Origin: Eudorina sp. 2006-703-Eu-15
Taxonomy: Eukaryota; Chlorophyta; Chlorophyceae; Chlamydomonadales; Volvocaceae
Direction of reading: 5' to 3'
Length of the DNA: 64,000 nt
Assembly: GCA_003117195.1 (NCBI GenBank)
Contig: BDSI01000016.1
Span: 744,001-808,000 of the forward strand
The notes under the pieces are model-generated. The model saw nothing but the letters and a program-made list of their open reading frames with translations. It ran no database searches and was not told the DNA's origin. Both the position numbers and the translations under genes were made by a program. Position 1 is the first letter of the stretch. Every line of letters starts with the position of its first letter. Of this stretch, positions 1 through 12,339 are shown piece by piece.

Positions 1-1892
1 CATCTTGTAGCCACCTAGCCACCCTGCTCCACACCCACACCGTCACATCCTCATCACTCACGTCACCAGGAACACCTCGTGGTCTTCGGTGCCGTCCTCC
101 CGGCCCCGCAGCAGCTGGACCTGCAGCTGGTCGCCCAGGCCCCAGTACCGGTCCGCGAGGCCCCGCAGCACCCCCACCACAATGGGCCCCAGCGCGGGCC
201 GGTTGCTGTAGTAATGCAGCTCCAGGGATTCCGGGCCCACGGCCGTACACTTGAAGACGGGGGCTGCCATGGCGGGGAAGCTCATGGTGAGGTGGAGGTG
301 CAGGTTGTTCAGCGACTGGAGGGCGGGGTGGTGGAGGGTGGCGCGGGGGGGAGGAGAGGCTTGTTTCGCGATTTCGCTGTCTTTATTCACATTAAGGGGG
401 AGGAGAGGCTTGGCGGAATTGTGGGGCAGGTATCAAACAGGCGATGGGGTGGGGTATAGGAAACTGGTAGGCATGAAGCGATGGGGCGGGAGGTTGCTCT
501 GTTGCGGCTTCACGGTCCCAAACCCCTTGGTGCAGCCCCGGACCCTGCCCCGGGTTAGGCTATTACCCCGGCCCCGGCTGTGGCCCCGCGCCCCGCCCCA
601 AGTTCGGTCCCTTCCACACCGTCCGGCTCCCCACCCCAACCGTGTGTCCATGCCAGCGCAGCGGGCGCCTCCCAGCCCTGCCGCCCAGCGCACGCGTACA
701 ATGGGCCGTACCTGCCCGCCCGCCGCACAACTGCCGTACCTGCAGAAACTCAGCGATGTTGCTGCCGAGGCTGTGCAGAAGCTTGTCATAGCCCTGTCGT
801 AAGCGGTAAGGTTCGGGAGGCGGGGTGTGGGCTTTCGGTGATTTCCACGGTGCAATTGAAGGTAGGTACCGCACTCCAAGGCTGTCGTGTTCCTGGCCGT
901 GTTGGGGGGCGTCCGTTGCCCTGTGACCGCAAACGAGGAACATCACCGGGCGGAGATAACACGCGCGCTGACTAACTCCTAACTCCTGGACACGGTATAG
1001 GAGGACACAACCCTGCACCAACCGTCAACCGCCGCAGAATCAACCGTCGAAAAAGTGTGACCAGGGAGCCCAGAGTGGCTAGGTTGGCTTGGTGTTGCAG
1101 GACCAGCCTTGACCTAATGTTGTGAATTTTCCCAATGGTGTGTGCTTCGGGTGGTATGTCTACCATATCACCATCCTGCAATAACCTTCCCTCAGCGCCG
1201 CCCCCGGGGAGCTGGTGGGGGAGGGCTAGTGGGGATTTGGAAGACGGACAAACGCTGCCAATCAACCCTACGGATGAGGAGGGAGAGCAGGACCTCCAGG
1301 GAAGGACGGACCAACCTGCTTGGTCACGTAGTCCACGAAATACACGCCGTACGCCTCCAGGGCTTGAGCGGGGGTGACGCCCAAGAGGCTCGATGCGGTG
1401 ATGACCAACGTGTAGGTTGTGGCGTCCGGGTACGGACACGAGGACACCCAGCCGCCCGCGCCAATGTCAGAGGCCGCCAAAACTGAGTCCCAGACGTCAT
1501 CCCCGAATGTGTCGCGGATGAAGCTTTCCACTGAGTTGTTGATCCACTGGCGGCGCGATGCCGGGGGTGGGTGGCAGCACGTGGGGCATTGTGGGGCCCC
1601 CCATTCCAGGTCAGGGAGCCGGCGTGGTTTGGGGCTCAGTGCTGGCTGCTGAGGATATGTTTAGGAGGCAACATCGAGGCGCCAAAGCGCTGTCAAAGAC
1701 TGCTACGTGCCGCAGTGTGCGTGCGAATCGGGGCGCCCCGGTTCTGCCTCCCGTGTCGTTTGGAGGCTCCGATAATAATTTCTAAGTAACACCAAAGAGT
1801 CGCATTATAAATGCGCTCAGCTGCGCCGAGCGGCGCACTTGTCGACTCCCACATATCGTTAGTGGGAACGACTGCGAACTCACCCCAATCAT
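1..1892 (-). CDS. H-NOX (heme NO-binding) domain protein, 5' part, runs off left edge
   Basis: Exons on the minus strand: 1892-1884, 1546-1316, 793-740 and 315-62, all phase-consistent; the next donor (GTGAGT at 61-56) sends the gene beyond the window. The first coding exon is only nine bases (M-I-G) and splices onto WINNSVESFIRDTFGDDVWD, giving the usual H-NOX start M-x-G-x-x-N. The heme-ligand histidine region is NNLHLHLTMSFPAM and the porphyrin-propionate motif Y-x-S-x-R is present as YYSNR. The domain ends at HEVFLV, the normal end of an H-NOX domain of about 185 residues. H-NOX domains bind heme and sense NO or oxygen; in green algae they are commonly fused to guanylate cyclase domains. 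Whether a cyclase follows here cannot be seen. Seen: motifs and splice sites. Inferred: signalling role. Confidence 0.9.
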
Positions 1893-3928
1893 GGCCGCTT
1901 CTCCGCAAAAATCCTACACGTGCGCTGAAGATCCGCTTTTGTTGCCGTGGTGGAAGTCAATTGGATCAATGTAAGAGGGGAAGTGGTCATGTGCAGACAC
2001 AGAAGCATCGGGCAGCCAACATGAAGCGTATGCCATGCTCAACTTCGTTAACACAAAATGCGTTTGTCATCTAGAGCCTGACAATCGAGGAATAGTAATG
2101 CTAAGTGTGAGTGACAGCAGCACCCAAGCGTTTTCTTGAACTCGGCCGTCTTATATTCTATCGGCAGTGTCAGCGAACAGGAATAATTTGTCTGAGTAGT
2201 GCGACAAGTAAGTTATCAGATGAAATGTTGCAACCGAAAAGTTTTTAGGACGCTTGTGTACGTGACCCTTACGAATCCTGCATTAGGCAGTCAAATCAAG
2301 TGTAAGAGATCACGTAATTATGCACATACGTGTGACACTGCAGAATTGTTCCTTCCTGACATAGTTTTTTCGGCAGTGGATGCGACTGTAAGGGCTTGCA
2401 TGTACCCTTGTATCTAAATCACGTTTTGGCTTATGAAGTATGAATTATACGAAGGCGGCCACACTGTTGCGCCAGCTAAGTTCCGCGCCGATTGCGACAG
2501 CTGTGTCGTGCCTAGGGTTGCCTGTACCGCGGCGGAAATCGAGAGCTCGGGTGGGCGACCATTAAAGCCGGAATGCACCAAGCTTTTCAAATTATTTTCT
2601 ATATGCTGGCTACCTCCGCGGCATCGGCCTGCATCAGGGAAGCAGGGCCGCACCCGCTGCACTGTTGGGCATGCATTACAACCGTCTCCCAGCCAATTCT
2701 GTGCAACGGTAGCGGCAGCGCGACCTGTAGCATCGCACACTCTGCGTACATACAGCACTAGATGCTACAAAATGACAGCCCACGAACGCCACACCACTAC
2801 CCATTTGTAACCGTTACAAGGTGGGCCCGGCGGGATACGGGTCCACCTTGTACCGGTATCCCGACTGGGTGTTCCAACGGGCGCAGATAGCTCGTAGGCG
2901 CCTCCTCTCATCAACCCTACCAAGGACTGCGCACCCACCCACCCGCGGTGGGGGGTCATGCAGCCATACCGGCTAGCACACCAGGTTACCAGCGCGCCAG
3001 GATTGCCTCTCCTGGAAACCGCACCAGACCCGCCAAGTGATTCGGCGGGCCAGACCCACCGAATCACACGGCGGGGAGGGTACCGGGTTTCGAACCGCGG
3101 ATCTCTGGACAATATGCCAGTGTATTTCCCACTAGACGACCCCCCCACACCACTGTTAACAGACTATGCATCAGTCTGGTTTCTGTCGGACCAGAGAGGA
3201 CGTGCCGCAGCTGTCGACAATGCCGCGTTGGGTCCACTGCAACTTGATTCCGACCTCACGGTAACAATACGACACCGTGCGGTGCAACAAGGGACTCAGC
3301 GCACGACCGAGCCTGACAGAAAGTAGGTGGCGGCGATGGGGGGCGAGGGAGGAGGCGACGGTGATGGGGCATGGGGGTCAGGGAGGGGTTACCGTGTTGG
3401 TGGCTGCTACTGAGGCGGCGGAGGAACCCACTCACTGCAATGGAGGCAACGAACGAAGCATCTATGCTTTACAGTACGGAAACTCCTCAACGGACGCCCT
3501 CAGGCCGCCAGGGGCAAAGCTGCGGGCCTTCACTTGTACTGCTCGGGCCCGGGTGCCTGCCTCCTCCTGCCTCAAAGCTACTCGCCAGGCCGCTGCTTTG
3601 TGGCCCCGTCACGCCATCAAACGCCATCAGACAAGATGTCTGATGGGACGAAGTACCCGCTGCACCGATGGGTGGCATCTTGAGCCGTACATCGCCGCCC
3701 CGTGCCCCCGGCACTACACGCGGTACCTCCAGCCGGCCCGCCCTAAGCAAGCAGCATCGTGCCATGAATCTACACATCCATCCATGTATGGATGGGATCG
3801 ATCCATCCATCATCAATCCCATCCAAACCCAACCCCATCACTGCTGCGATTCAGTGTCCATTGCCTGCGATTCCGCGTCCAATTCCACGTCCACTGCTGT
3901 TGCCTACGGTCACTGCTGTTGCCTACGG
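1893..3928. other. Intergenic: H-NOX upstream region and 3' flank of the SET gene
   Basis: Two kilobases without a recognisable gene. Roughly 1750-2760 is visibly more AT-rich than the flanking genes, as expected of UTR and promoter sequence of the leftward H-NOX gene. A copy of dispersed repeat family A lies at 2811-2900. Several open frames exist here (for example 2414-2758 on the minus strand), but none shows a family motif or a splice-linked partner. Confidence 0.5.
2811..2900 (+). repeat. Dispersed repeat family A, copy 1
   Basis: Starts CCGTTACAAGGTGG and ends with GTTCCAACGGGCGCAGATAGC. Related copies are at 14557-14595, 17706-17772 and, inverted, 32990-33052. This copy carries an extra internal duplication of the 'GGGTCCACCTTGTACCGG' type that inverts the first half. 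Shared edges suggest a short non-autonomous mobile element or a fragment of a longer one. Confidence 0.65.
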
Positions 3929-6900
3929 TCACTGCGGCTGCCGCTGGCCGCGTTCCAGCGCTTCCTGGCGGGCCTGCATGTCCCGCATCAGCGCCAACAG
4001 GTTACGCAGCTCCCCCTTGGCGCGCACCAGCCACGTGCGCGCCAGCCGCTTCTGCCCTATCCGGTACACCAAGGCGGCGCGCAGCCGCCGCTCCTGCTGC
4101 GCCGCACCCGCCGACTGTGCGGCTTCTGCCGGCGGCTTATCCTGGGTCTGGCCCTCGTTCAGGCTGGCCAGCAGCCGCTCATCGTGCTCCAGCGAGCCGG
4201 TGCCGTCAATGCCCTCCAGCTCTGTGACCTTGATTTCCAGGAGCCTGCAGAAGTCGGTCACGGGGCACCGAGTGTGGGTGCAAATCTTGATGAGCGAACC
4301 AACGACACCCAAGAACCAGCCAACCTAACCCCAAAACTGATCAGGCAATCAGCTGGGGGCCAGTGGCTGGTTGGTAGTTGGCGTTTGACGGCGGAGGCCG
4401 AAACTCGCCGAAACTAAGGGCTCCGGTCTGACAGGCTGGCATGCAGGCATCCTTGCAAGGACTACTGAAACCCGCCACTGGGCACCGGTCAATACGTGCA
4501 ATAGCTTTCCGCATCGGCAGGACACAGTAAGTTTTCGCGTGATGCACTTCTCCGTAGGCTATCATCCGCGCGAATCCGAGTGCATGACCCACGGGTCAGC
4601 TGGATCCGCGTGCATGACCCACGGGTCAGCTGGATCCGCGTGCATGACCCACGGGTCAGCTGGATCCGCGTGCATGACCCACGGGTCAGCTGGATCCGCG
4701 TGCATGACCCACGGGTCAGCTGGATCCGCGTGCATGACCCACGGGTCAGCTGGATCCGCGTGCATGACCCACGGGTCGCCTGACCTGATGAAGGCAGTCA
4801 GAGTCGCCATGCGCAGGCCCAGCGCGTGCAGGTAGTGCCGCAGTTCCGCGGGGCTCAGCCGCTCGTAGCGGTTCCGGAGCGCTGCGAGGTCCAGAACCGG
4901 GCTGTGCTGCGACATGGCCTCCAGGGGGGTGCCTGAAGCGGGTCAGGGCAGGGCAGCCAGGGGTGAGGACATGGCAGCAGGGCCATGTTCGACATATCGG
5001 CTGCTCGGGCCCATGTTCGGAGTGAAAGCGACTCGTGCACATTTGAATGTGGTGGAAGCGCTTGTTGAACGGTAAAACCAACTGGGGCGGCTGTTAGTGA
5101 AAGGACACCTTGTTGCGGCGAAGCCGCCAGCGTCGAGACAGGCAACGCTGTCGACCGGGAAATGGGGCACAAGAGGACGGCCTGACAGTGCCATCCGCCG
5201 CGTTCGAATCCTCCCGGCCTCCAAGACGCCCGCACCCACCCACCCAACCGCCCACCCACCAGCTGCACGAGCGGCCCTCCGCTCCTCCATCTTGGCCTGT
5301 GGGCACAGCCACGGGGGCACCGAAAACCAACCTCAACGGCCCTGTAGTGCCACAGGTGGCAGGGCGATCGGTGCAGCAACCGGTGCAGCAGCCACGCTCC
5401 CCCGTCGGAGACGCGGGTCACACCGACAGGATGCCGTGCCGAACCCCCGGGTACGGCAGGCGTGCGCCGCCGCCGCTGCGCCACCTCGCTGCGCGGAACC
5501 CCCGGGTACGGCAGCTGTGCGCCGCTCCCGCGGGTTCGGTGCAGCGACGCGGCGCAGCGGCGAGGCGGCCGCGTCGTGGAACGGCAGCGCAACCCCTGCC
5601 CTCCGGCCCCCGCCCCGGTCGCACCTGCAACGCCTTGCTGCGCACCGCCAGCTCCTGGAAGTTGAGGACGAAGACCTCCAGGGTGTCCAACACATCGCCG
5701 GGCAGCAGCAGGGGACCGGCCGGGGCGGCCTCCGCCTCGACGTCTGCCGCCGGGTCGGCAGTGCCGGCGCTGCCGCGGGACCCCGCGCCTCCTGGAGCAG
5801 CAATAGAGCAGATGAAGGTGGGGGTCCCACATCCGCAGGGGTGGCGTACAGCAGTGTACAGTTCAGGTGTATCGTCATATACCAGAAAATGCTGGTGGTA
5901 ATGCAGGTTTCGGTTTGCTACCATCCCCGGCACAGCAGCAACAGCAACAACGCCGGCATCAGCAGCATCAGCATCAGCATCAGCAGCATAGGGCCGGTTA
6001 GCGGATCTGCCGGCATGATAGAAATCGCGATACAGGCGTGGACCCGCATCCGCGAGGTCGTGTTGTGTACGGCAGGCTCGTGTGTCATCGCGATGTTAAG
6101 TGTGCAGGCCTCATCCCTCAAGCACGCGTCGACCAACAGCGCCACGCAGTGTCAACCAGCCTGCCTGGTCCAACGCGGCAACGTGCCTAGGCCGGAGGCA
6201 CCGTACCGTGAATATTCAAACCCGTGCCATAACACAGGCTTGGGCCCAACCCGTGTGTGGCCACGACCAGTCCTCTAGAGAGTGCACAGAGCCCGACGAC
6301 GACTCCTTCTCCCGCTTCAGGAGATTCGCCAGGATACCGCAGCTGTGCGCTTCCTTAACTGTATTGGCTGCAGCTAAGTGCTGCAGCTGGATGCTCCGAA
6401 ACCCAGACAGACCAACGAGTAGCGTGCGCGAGATTCCCAGCCACTCACCCGGGGTGGCCTGGCTGGCAGCTGCTGGCGCCGCTGTCGCTGCCGAGGCGGC
6501 AGCGGCCTTGCTCCCCTTGCGGCGGCCCTTGCACGGCTTCGCGGCCGCGGCCGCCGCCGCGGCCTCCAGCTGATCTGGGTGCGGCAGGAAGAACTGCGGC
6601 CTGAGCCCGTACGCCTGCAACAGCTCCATCCTCGCGGACATGACGTCGTCCCATTCCGACTGCGGCGGGACACAGGGGACACAGTGAGGTGAGATGCGGC
6701 CGTGGTTTTTCGAGTTGGAATTGGGCTTGGGGTTGGGGTTCGAGCGTGTGGGCTCGGGGTGAGTAAGGGAAAACTGACCCGGGGCTTGGGGTGGCAGGGA
6801 CGGGGAGGGGAACCCCGTGTCAATCCAAAACACAAAACCAGTCCAGAACTCCAGATGGTCCCGACGCACGGCGAAGCGGGTTTCAACCGCGCCGGGTGGT

Positions 6901-9900
6901 GGCCGTACCGAATGAATGGGGTCCGTTACAGCGGACCCCAAAAAGGGATCAAGGGTGTACAGCGGCCGTACTGCGCGGTCACCGCCCTTGTAAGCTGACC
7001 AACAGGCAGCCCCCGAGAGCCCCCGGCTCTCCAGGAAGGTACATCCAAAGGGGACACGGGGACCCAGTCAACGGCATTCATTCATTCATTCATTCAGCAA
7101 GCAAGCGGGGGAGCCCGCTGTCCGCACCTTGGGCGGCAGCGGGCAGTAGAGCATGAGGTGGTCGTGCGGGTTGTCCTCGAGCGCGAAGCCGTACAGCATC
7201 AGCAGCTCCTCATTGGACTTGTCGCCGTAGCTTATGAACAGCTCCTCCCCCGGCCGCACGCGGGCACCCGAGTGGAGCTGCAGCCGCACCGCGGGTCCGG
7301 CTGGGGAACCGGCCGGGGAGGCGGAGGGCGTGGAGGGGGAGGAGGAGGACGTCGAGGCGGCCGGGGAGCCTGCGAGGGTGGTGGCGGGGCGGGTGAAAAG
7401 CAAAGCGGCGAGGGGCGTTGAGAGTGTTGGGGATTTGGAGGAACCGAACCCAGCCACGAACTCGGGCCGGAAAGGGGAGGAATGCCCCCGGACAGTTGCT
7501 TGGTTGCGGCAACGTGTCACGTAGGAGCCCAAGGGCTGTTGGGGATGGGCGCAGCTGCATGGCTGGAGAGCTCCCTCCGCCCTGCTACCCTTACACGATC
7601 GAGACAGCGGAAGGAACTGCAAAAGAGCATCAAAAAAGCACCTCGCTGCCCTCCCCCGTCGACCTCACCTCGCCTCGCGACCCTCGCCTCGCCTCGGGCT
7701 GGGCCTGCGCTTCCCCTCCGCTTCCCCGGGGACATCGAGTGCCCGCGGAGCGGTGCCCAGGGTTCGCGGAGCGGTCCCTAAGGTTCGCGGAGCAATGCCT
7801 GGGGTTCGCGAAAAGCAACCCTCCCCTAGGGTTCGCGGAGCAGTCCCTAAGCTTCGCGGAAAGCAACCCTCCCCTATTAGCAACCCTCCCCTAGGGTTCG
7901 CGGAGCAGTCCCTAAGCTTCGCGGAAAGCAACCCTCCCCTAGGGTTCGCGGAAATTAACCCGCCGACGTGCCAGCTGATGTCACGCGTCGCTGCTGTGGG
8001 CGGCCAACACAGCCTGCCGTCTCCCGAATCACAATCCTCCTCCTCCCCCTCCCCCTCCCCCTCCTGAGATTCCTTCTCCCCGATACCCGTGAACGCCTCC
8101 GCGGCGGCCCCCCATGCAGGACGGACAGCTCCCCTGGTCATGAACCAACAGGTACTTACTTCATGGACCCAACTCAAATGACTTAGCACCCATCGTTCCG
8201 TTTCTGGGTTTGGGTTTTCTTTCCTACGCACCGGTCTCCGCGGCGGCTTTGGGCCGTTCGGGCGCCACCACCTCCCACCAGCACTGCGGCGCCGGTTGCA
8301 GGCGGTGGTTGCAGAAGTCCAGCCCCGGAACCAGACCCTCCAGGATCTGGATCGGGATCTTGTCGCTGCCATTGGACGAGTGGCCCACCAGCGCATTCGA
8401 GGCTGCGGTTGGGCAGGCCGGGAGCAAGCAGCGGCGGGGCACATGATGGGACCGTGTACGGATGACGCTACGGCACCTGGAGTGCGTACGGCGCATTCGC
8501 TTGGCTCCGAACCGGCCAGGTGCAGGCGGCAACCCGGCCTACATGTGACACATGACCCACCCCCGGCTCTTGATGCTCTTGATATCAAGCTGCATCCGTG
8601 CCACACGCCGCTTCCCTTGGGATCCGCCCGGCGTGCCCGCCTTGTTCTGCAAACACATGCGTCTTGGCTGCGGGCCCCCTGATTGCTCACTCGGCCGCGC
8701 GCCCGGTTGCCTAGCTGGTGGGTTGCCACCACAAGCCCCGGTACGGAAAGCGCCGGCGATCCTTTTCCCGGGGGCCTGAAGTAATGTAACCGCCCCTTCA
8801 TCCATCCAACACGTGGCCTTGCGGCTGGCGCACGTACGGCATCGTGCTGGGACGTGAGACGCAACGAAGACAAGTCGGACCGTTGATCCCTTTCGGGGGG
8901 TTCCGCTGTAACGTTCATTCATTCATGCATTCTTTCATTGACCAGGACAAGCCGCGGGCGCGGGCAGACCGCCCCCCCCCACACACATGTGCTCCCCGCG
9001 CGCGCCTCCGTGCGCTCGGGCGGATCCACCCCCGGGCGGCACCCACGCACCCGCGCCGGACTCGGGCACCGGCAGGCTCTGCCCGCGGCTCCAGAACACG
9101 CAGTGCGCCCACACCCAGTCCTCCCAGCGCGGCGCCGGCAGGCCCAGCTCCCGCGCCACAGTGGACAGCGGCGCCTCCAGCCGCGACCACGTCTCCCGCA
9201 TCCGCCTGCTCACCGCCGCGGCGGCGCGGTGCAGCGCGGTGCCGCTCAGGGCCGCCATCTCTCTCTCCGAGTAGGCGATGGGGACATCGAACCTGCGGGT
9301 ACGACCCGGTCAAGGTCCGACAGGGCCCGATGGGCCCGATGACGAGTTCGATGGGTCCCATGGGTCCAATGGTTCCGATGGGCCCGATGATGAGTTCGAT
9401 GGGTCCGGCCCGGTCGGATAGGTCCGATGGATCCGACAAGGCCCGACAAGGACGTGCGTGCGCGATGAAGAGTTTCGCGAAGGGGGTTCGGTACTTGAGT
9501 TAGGGTAGGCCCCCAAGGAAGCCACGGCCGAGGCGCAAGCCCATGCGCCAGGGTTAGGGTCCCCGCCGGGGTGGGGGGCCCGTGACCCGATGGAACCCGG
9601 CTTACATACGGCACAAAGGACGGGCACGGGGCAGGATCCGGCGACCCCTCACGCCCTCAGCTCACGTCCCCTGAACTCATACCCTCAGCACTGTCTGCGC
9701 AGTTTTCTTTCCAACCCTCGACACTTACCCCCCCCCCCCCAAAACGCGTACACCGCTAAGGTCGTTGCTGCTGAACCGTTGCTTCACCGTAACCACAACA
9801 ATAACCGCCCCGCACCCACGTGGTCGGCAGCGCCTGGATCCAGGGCGCGAACCGCGACTTGTCCCCCCGCAGGCGCTCGATCAACAGGTACACCATCACT

Positions 9901-12339
9901 GCCGTACGCTCGTCCAGCAAGTGCTTGTCCAGCATCCAGCTGCGCGGGTCCGCATTGGGGTTAAATTGAGAAAAATAAATAAACCCTAGTAGAACGAACC
10001 CGGGCACTCGCATTGGGGTGAGCGGGTCAGGATATGCCCGGCCTGGTCATGCGCGCGCGGGTACCGGGCAGCTGCCAACCAACAAAATCACGCGTGCAGA
10101 CGCGCAGCGTGGATCCGCACGATGGGACACTTCGAAAAGGTGCAAGGCCAGGCCAGCCCAGGGCAGCCCGGCCCAGGCCAGGCCAGCCCAGCCCAGGCTT
10201 GCGTCCTCATGCATCGCAAACCCGGGGGAGGCTGCACGGACACAGCGGGCGTCGCAGTTGCGCGACGCTGTGGTTTGGTCCCTGTACGGTATGTTGCGTG
10301 CAGGACCACGTGGAGTACAGCCGAGATGCGCCGAGCCCAGCCGCAGAACGGGTACTGCCGATCCAAGGGGAGCCCCGCGTGAGGCGCCCTCCCTCAGCGC
10401 TGGCGCGGGTAACGGTGGGACTCGGTGGGACTCGACGCGCTGCGCTGACTGCCCCTAGCCCATGAGCTGAAACGGGGAGTGAGCGCCCGGCCGGGGGCCA
10501 GCGAGCGCACACTGGACCGCGTCACACTCCGCCCCGTGACAGGCGGCGGCTGACGACACGAGGGTGCCCGGACGACCACTGAGTACTGCAGGCCAGTCAC
10601 TGAGTACAGGCCGGTCAGCCCACGTGTGGGCCGCCGCCGCCCAGGCCACGCGCCATCCCCTTCCCAACAGCTCAACGCGGCCAGCCAGTGTGTGCGCCAC
10701 GCGCCTGGCGCCCCGCTGCCGCAGCGCCCGGGCCCCCGCCCGCTGTCGCCGCCGCCGCCGCCGCTGTCGCAAGCCAGGTGCTGTAATCGCCACGATGCTG
10801 CAGCCTCCGCCCACTGCTCTGTCGCCGCCCAGCGCATCGCCCGCGCCGGCCGGCTGCAGGCTCGTCCTCAGCGCTCGTTCCCTCAAGCTCTCCTCCCCAC
10901 CGCCCGTCCGAGCTCCCTCCGCCTCCGGGACTCGACGACCCCCAAGACCCCGTCAACGTCCTGTGCTGCGTTCGTCTGGGCTTCGCTCTGGGCCCTATAC
11001 CCCCTCCCCCCCACGACCTCCACGGCCCCCCTCTTCCAAAACCCGCGGCCGACCTCGCCCCAAGTCCTGCGTGCGCTGCTCTGCCCACAGCGTGGGCCAA
11101 ACCGCCCCTGGTCGGGCGCAGTGGAGGCGCCTGCGCCTGCGCCACCCCAGCCCGCACCGCTCAGGCAGTCCAGCTGACCTCCCCCACCCACCCACCTGAA
11201 CTGCGCCCCAATCTGCGGGTCGGTGCAGGCCGTCCTCGCGGTGATGGCCGCGTCCAGTGGGAAGGAGGCGAGGGTGGTGGGCTCCGGCTCGTGGCCGCAG
11301 CGCCCCCGGCCGCCTGGGCCGCCGCGGTGGGGCCAGGGCCACAGCCAGGCCCACCAGGGGGTACCCGGGCGCGGCGCCGACGCGGCCACGGTGGAGAAGA
11401 CGCCGTAGCCCGCCCCGGGATCAACCTGCGGGAGGGAGGGAGGCGCGAAGGCGCCGGCGGCGATTTTGGAGTTGATCGTGTGGGTGCCTTGGCAGGTTGC
11501 GATACAATCTTTAGGGAAGAGGGGTAGGGTAGAAAATGGAGTGAGCGGTCTCTTTTAGGGAAGCCTAGTAGGGAAGAAATGGGTTCCTTATGGTGAGCGG
11601 CGCGGACTGCGTCGCGACCTACTCGCCACGGGGGTTGTTGTGGTTGTGGTTGCTGTCGGCGGGGGGAAGGGTTCCGCTTGAGCTTGTGGCTTGGCAGCGG
11701 TGTACGCAGGCACGGCAACAATGAGCGGCGAACGCTCCGGTATCGTCTGCGCCGGCCGTCACAGTATCGTGAGGTGATATCGCGATACATGGTAGGAAAG
11801 CCCAGGCCTGGATCTAAGCAGTCTTGAGTGGGCGCCGTGCGGGATGCATGAAGAAGGTTCCAGAGCGCGCTGGGGCACGCGTACGCGCTGACTGGACGCT
11901 GAATCCGAGCTAACAGGCCATGCGGGAAGTGTGCGTCAATGGGGATGGTGCCTACCTGACTTGGCTTGATGTCAACCTTGCTCAGGTCCGCTCCTTGACT
12001 GGTCAGCCAGTCGCGCAGCCTTGCCAGCACTGCTGTCTGCTCGTCCGCCTCCCCGGTCGCAGCTGCTGAGGGCGGGGAGGAGGGGCTCGGCGCGTCCCCC
12101 TTGACGCTGATCGAGCCGGAGGCGAGGGCCGCCACGGCACCCACGAGGGCGACAGCGCCGGCTGCGGCCGCGCCAGGCAGCCATCCAAAGTTCGCCTGCC
12201 GTTCGTCGGCGTTCCGCGTGCGTGGAATTGACGACAGCGGGAGCGCAGCTGAGGCTGACGTCAAAGCGCGCAGGTGCTGGCCAATAGCAGCTGGACTTTC
12301 CAAGAGCGCCGCTCGAGAGCAAGCCACCGACAGCACCAT
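3929..12339 (-). CDS. SET-domain protein lysine methyltransferase (Rubisco LSMT/SETD3-like)
   Basis: Ten exons: 12339-11956, 11425-11196, 9939-9820, 9292-9051, 8402-8232, 7300-7128, 6659-6449, 5791-5625, 4906-4785 (or from 4918) and 4244-3929, all phase-consistent, about 711 residues. The split SET domain runs from LRDWLTSQGADLSKVDIKPS through GYGVFST, the LLIERLRGDKSRFAPWI block, SNALVG and LVPGLDFCNH, to GEELFISYGDKSNEEL and MLYGF. The last two exons match the position of the Rubis-substrate-binding helical region. This family transfers methyl from S-adenosylmethionine to lysine (sometimes histidine) of non-histone proteins. The first in-frame ATG is 12339. The N-terminus resembles an organelle-targeting peptide followed by a hydrophobic alanine/valine-rich stretch at residues 53-75. 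Substrate and compartment are inference; the substrate need not be Rubisco. Confidence 0.9.
4581..4785. repeat. 30-bp minisatellite touching a splice donor
   Basis: Six full copies of a 30-bp unit (TGCATGACCCACGGGTCAGC plus TGGATCCGCG) start at 4581, 4611, 4641, 4671, 4701 and 4731, followed by a partial copy from 4761. The array lies in intron 9 of the SET gene, and its last partial copy runs into that intron's 5' splice site (exon ends at 4785). Thirty bases equal ten codons, so the array is open in several frames. Confidence 0.95.
6923..6960 (+). repeat. Dispersed repeat family B, copy 1
   Basis: CGTTACAGCGGACCCCAAAA followed by AGGGATCAAGG, preceded by AATGAATG. Related copies are at 8884-8935 (inverted) and 19354-19405. 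Two copies lie inside introns of the SET gene and one lies in an intron of the PH-like gene. Confidence 0.6.
7745..7965. repeat. Intronic GGTTCGCGGAGCAGTCCC repeats
   Basis: Degenerate tandem array in SET-gene intron 5, built from GGTTCGCGGAGCRGTCCCTA and GCTTCGCGGAAAGCAACCC blocks. The two compound copies ending in AAGCAACCCTCCCCTAG are nearly identical. No coding or RNA signal is apparent. Confidence 0.75.
8884..8935 (-). repeat. Dispersed repeat family B, copy 2 (inverted)
   Basis: Reverse complement of the family B core (GATCCCTTTCGGGGGG then TTCCGCTGTAACGTTCATTC), in SET-gene intron 4. The ATTCATTC tail is shared with the other copies. Confidence 0.55.
9318..9450. repeat. Intronic GATGGGYCCGATG repeats
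   Basis: Irregular tandem repeats of GATGGGCCCGATGA and GAGTTCGATGGGTCC in SET-gene intron 3. Two 21-base segments ending in GAGTTCGATGGGTCC recur, and the array decays towards CCGACAAGGCCCGACAAGG. Confidence 0.7.

Noticed and set aside
4746..5081. Short minus-strand ORFs overlapping SET exon 9
   Set aside because: They are out of frame with the conserved exon and have no support.
5097..6278. 393-codon plus-strand ORF
   Set aside because: It lies antisense to the SET-gene exon at 5791-5625 and its introns; composition is Ala/Arg/Pro low complexity.
9495..9565. TTAGGGT strings as telomeric sequence
   Set aside because: Only isolated copies occur, with no TTTTAGGG tandem array as in algal telomeres.
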